This document shows positions 4,374-6,341 of a stretch of DNA of 6,341 nt, piece after piece (within the stretch, counting starts at the first letter, position 1; the number at the start of each line of letters is the position of its first letter). The notes beneath the pieces are model-generated. The model worked only from the letters and a program-made list of their open reading frames with translations, made no database searches and was not told the origin of the DNA. The DNA is from Deltaproteobacteria bacterium (GTDB taxonomy: Bacteria; Desulfobacterota; Syntrophia; Syntrophales; JAAYKM01): NCBI GenBank assembly GCA_019136935.1, contig JAGVTI010000024.1:1-6341 (forward strand). Reading direction: 5' to 3'. Position numbers and translations under genes: made by a program.

Positions 4374-6341
4374 TTTCTCCCAAGGCTTCCTTTCTGCTGA
4401 GGCGGATTTTCCCCTGCTTGTCGATTTCGAGAACCTTTACATTCACTTCGTCCCCTTCTCTCAGGATATCCGTTACCTTGTTTACCCGCTCCCTTGCCAG
4501 CTGGGAAATATGGACCAGGCCTTCCATTCCCGGCAGGATCTCGACAAAAGCACCGAAATCCATGATCTTTTTGACCGTACCGCGATAGATCTTCCCGATT
4601 TCCGCCTCTTCGGTCAGCCATTTCACCATGCATACCGCCCTGGCTGCAGCGTCCGCATCGGTGGAAGCGATGGTGACGGTACCGTCGTCCTCCACATCGA
4701 TCTTCACGCCCGTTTCGCTCACGATCTGCCTGATGTTCTTGCCGCCGGAACCGATGACGTCGCGCACCCGGTCGGGACGGACCTTGATCGTCGTAATTCT
4801 CGGGGCATAGATGGAAATCTCCGCCCTCGGTTCGCTCATCGTCTCCACCAGCTTGTCGATGATGTGGAATCGTCCTTCTTTGGCCTGATCGAGAGCCATG
4901 CGGAGCACATCCTCCGTCAGGCGGTCGATCTTGATATCCATCTGCAGGGACGTGACCCCTTTTTTCGTCCCGCAGACTTTGAAGTCCATGTCTCCGCAAT
5001 GATCCTCGTCTCCGAGAATATCCGAAAGGATCACGATCCGGTCATTCTCCTTGAGGAGCCCCATGGCGATTCCCGCGGCGATTCCCTTGATGGGGACACC
5101 GGCGTCCATCAGGGACAGCATCCCGGCGCAAACCGTGGCCATGGAAGAGGAGCCGTTCGAGGAAAGGATCTCGGACACAACCCGGATCGTGTAGGGAAAC
5201 TCTTCCTGCGAGGGCAGGATGGGGACCAGCGCCCGCCGTGCCAGTGCGCCGTGGCCGATCTCACGTCTGCCGGGGCTTCTCAAGGGCTTGGCCTCTCCGA
5301 CGGAATAGGGCGGAAAATTGTAATGGAGAATAAACGCCCTCATCTCTTCTCCCGTAATATAATCCATTCGCTGTTCGTCCTGGGAAGTGCCGAGGGTTAA
5401 AGCGGCCAGCGCCTGGGTCTCTCCCCGGTTGAACAGGGCCGATCCATGGGCACGCGGCAGAACGCCGGCTTCGGAACTGATGGGACGGATGTCCCGGGTG
5501 CCACGGCCGTCTATCCGCTGATGTTCGTTCAGAATCATATCCCGGAGGATGCGGCTTTCCATCTTCTCGATAATTCCGGCCACGACCGGCTTCAGTTTTC
5601 CGTCTTCTCCGGACAGCTCAGTGATCACGGCCTTCCTGATCTCATCAAGCCGTGAATAACGGTCCTGTTTGCGGGGCAGCCGATAGGCCGCCTGAAGATC
5701 CGCTTCCGCCCTTTCGGTCACCTGTGCCAAAAACGCGTCATCAACAGGCTCGATCACGACCTCCCGTTTCGCCTTGCCGATTTCCTTCTTCATGCGAATC
5801 TGCAGATCGATCACGGAACGCATGGCGTTCAGACCGAAGGTGATCGCATCGACGATGATGTTGTCTTCCACTTCTTCGGCACCGCCTTCCAGCATGACCA
5901 GGTTCACATCGTAACCCTCTCCCTGATCGTGGGGAATCATCCGGCCGGCGAGAAAAAGGTTGAGATCGCTGTTTTCCATCTCCTCCATGGACGCATTGCA
6001 CACAAACTGCCCGTTTATCCGGCCGACCCTGGCGGCGGCGATGGGACCTTTGAAGGGGATGTCGGATATTTCCAGGGCAACCGACGTGGCCAGCAGGGCC
6101 GTCACGTCCGGATCGTGGTCCATGTCGACGGAGAGCACGGTCGCAACCACCTGGGTTTCATGATGATATCCCTTGGGAAAGAGGGGACGAATGGACCGGT
6201 CGATGATGCGGGATGTCAGAATTTCCCGTTCATTGGGGCGCCCTTCCCTCTTAAAAAAACCGCCGGGAATCTTGCCCGCCGCGAAAGTCAATTCCTGGTA
6301 GTCCACCGTCAGAGGAAGAAAATCCAGTCCCTCACGCTTAT
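4363..6341 (-). CDS. pnp: Polyribonucleotide nucleotidyltransferase (PNPase), 5' end outside window
   Basis: PNPase degrades RNA 3' to 5' using phosphate, releasing nucleoside diphosphates, and can also add tails. The open frame runs off the right edge, and by comparison with E. coli about 49 N-terminal residues are missing. The frame starts KREGLDFLPLTVDYQE, so the GTG at 6306 is not the true start. Numbering from that GTG, the first RNase PH domain includes FFKREGRPNE (17-26). An all-alpha linker lies at about 165-255, and the second RNase PH domain at about 265-500. The catalytic aspartates in DILGDEDHCGDMDFKV are Asp435 and Asp441, matching E. coli 486 and 492. A KH domain with VIGSGG (517-522) and an S1 domain (570-640) follow. 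The first domain has a 10-residue insertion near 122-132. In related genomes rpsO usually lies upstream. The gene overlaps the peptidase start. Confidence 0.98.
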   Translation of the reverse strand, partial: KREGLDFLPLTVDYQELTFAAGKIPGGFFKREGRPNEREILTSRIIDRSIRPLFPKGYHHETQVVATVLSVDMDHDPDVTALLATSVALEISDIPFKGPIAAARVGRINGQFVCNASMEEMENSDLNLFLAGRMIPHDQGEGYDVNLVMLEGGAEEVEDNIIVDAITFGLNAMRSVIDLQIRMKKEIGKAKREVVIEPVDDAFLAQVTERAEADLQAAYRLPRKQDRYSRLDEIRKAVITELSGEDGKLKPVVAGIIEKMESRILRDMILNEHQRIDGRGTRDIRPISSEAGVLPRAHGSALFNRGETQALAALTLGTSQDEQRMDYITGEEMRAFILHYNFPPYSVGEAKPLRSPGRREIGHGALARRALVPILPSQEEFPYTIRVVSEILSSNGSSSMATVCAGMLSLMDAGVPIKGIAAGIAMGLLKENDRIVILSDILGDEDHCGDMDFKVCGTKKGVTSLQMDIKIDRLTEDVLRMALDQAKEGRFHIIDKLVETMSEPRAEISIYAPRITTIKVRPDRVRDVIGSGGKNIRQIVSETGVKIDVEDDGTVTIASTDADAAARAVCMVKWLTEEAEIGKIYRGTVKKIMDFGAFVEILPGMEGLVHISQLARERVNKVTDILREGDEVNVKVLEIDKQGKIRLSRKEALGENGQ

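Noticed and set aside
4151..4999. 282-codon minus-strand frame overlapping pnp and the peptidase
   Set aside because: It is an out-of-frame reading of two well-supported genes, with arginine- and glycine-rich low-information sequence.
4249..5400. 383-codon plus-strand open frame opposite pnp and the M16 peptidase
   Set aside because: It spans the junction of two certain genes on the other strand, its translation is rich in H, D and R and resembles no family, and it is explained by the codon bias of the opposite strand.

Overview
All recognisable genes lie on the minus strand, so the biological reading direction is from the right edge to the left. The content is core housekeeping: RNA turnover, proteolysis, nucleotide pool sanitation, sulfur amino acid synthesis, cell division and type IV pili. 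The likely host is a Gram-negative, anaerobic deltaproteobacterium-type organism (Desulfobacterota, perhaps near Syntrophales). This is inferred from the pnp - M16 peptidase - dut order, a DUF39 homocysteine-synthesis protein typical of strict anaerobes, an FtsB/DivIC-like protein and PilM. The genus cannot be fixed from the sequence.

Right part (6341 to 2665): a tightly packed run of pnp (5' end outside the window), an M16 zinc peptidase and dut. The pnp stop and the peptidase start overlap by 11 nt. The peptidase stop and the dut GTG start overlap by 4 nt (GTGA). This points to one mRNA with translational coupling.

Middle (2664 to 1201): a 288-base gap holds a weak inverted repeat, a strong 13-bp stem-loop that probably closes the pnp operon, and a promoter candidate. 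It is followed by a 391-residue DUF39 protein assigned to homocysteine formation from sulfide.

Left part (1200 to 1): a roughly 200-base gap carries a promoter candidate, repeated TTTGACAA motifs with a short dyad, and an 8-bp GC stem-loop. It leads into a small FtsB/DivIC-type division protein with a GTG start. A further 180-base gap has a weak sigma-28-like promoter candidate and a 20-bp dyad next to the start codon of pilM, whose 3' end is cut by the window edge.

No RNA genes, CRISPR arrays, insertion sequences or phage genes were seen. I found no convincing new multi-gene system. The points worth a second look are the intergenic structures, a 10-residue insertion in PNPase, and the stand-alone DUF39 protein with no visible partner.
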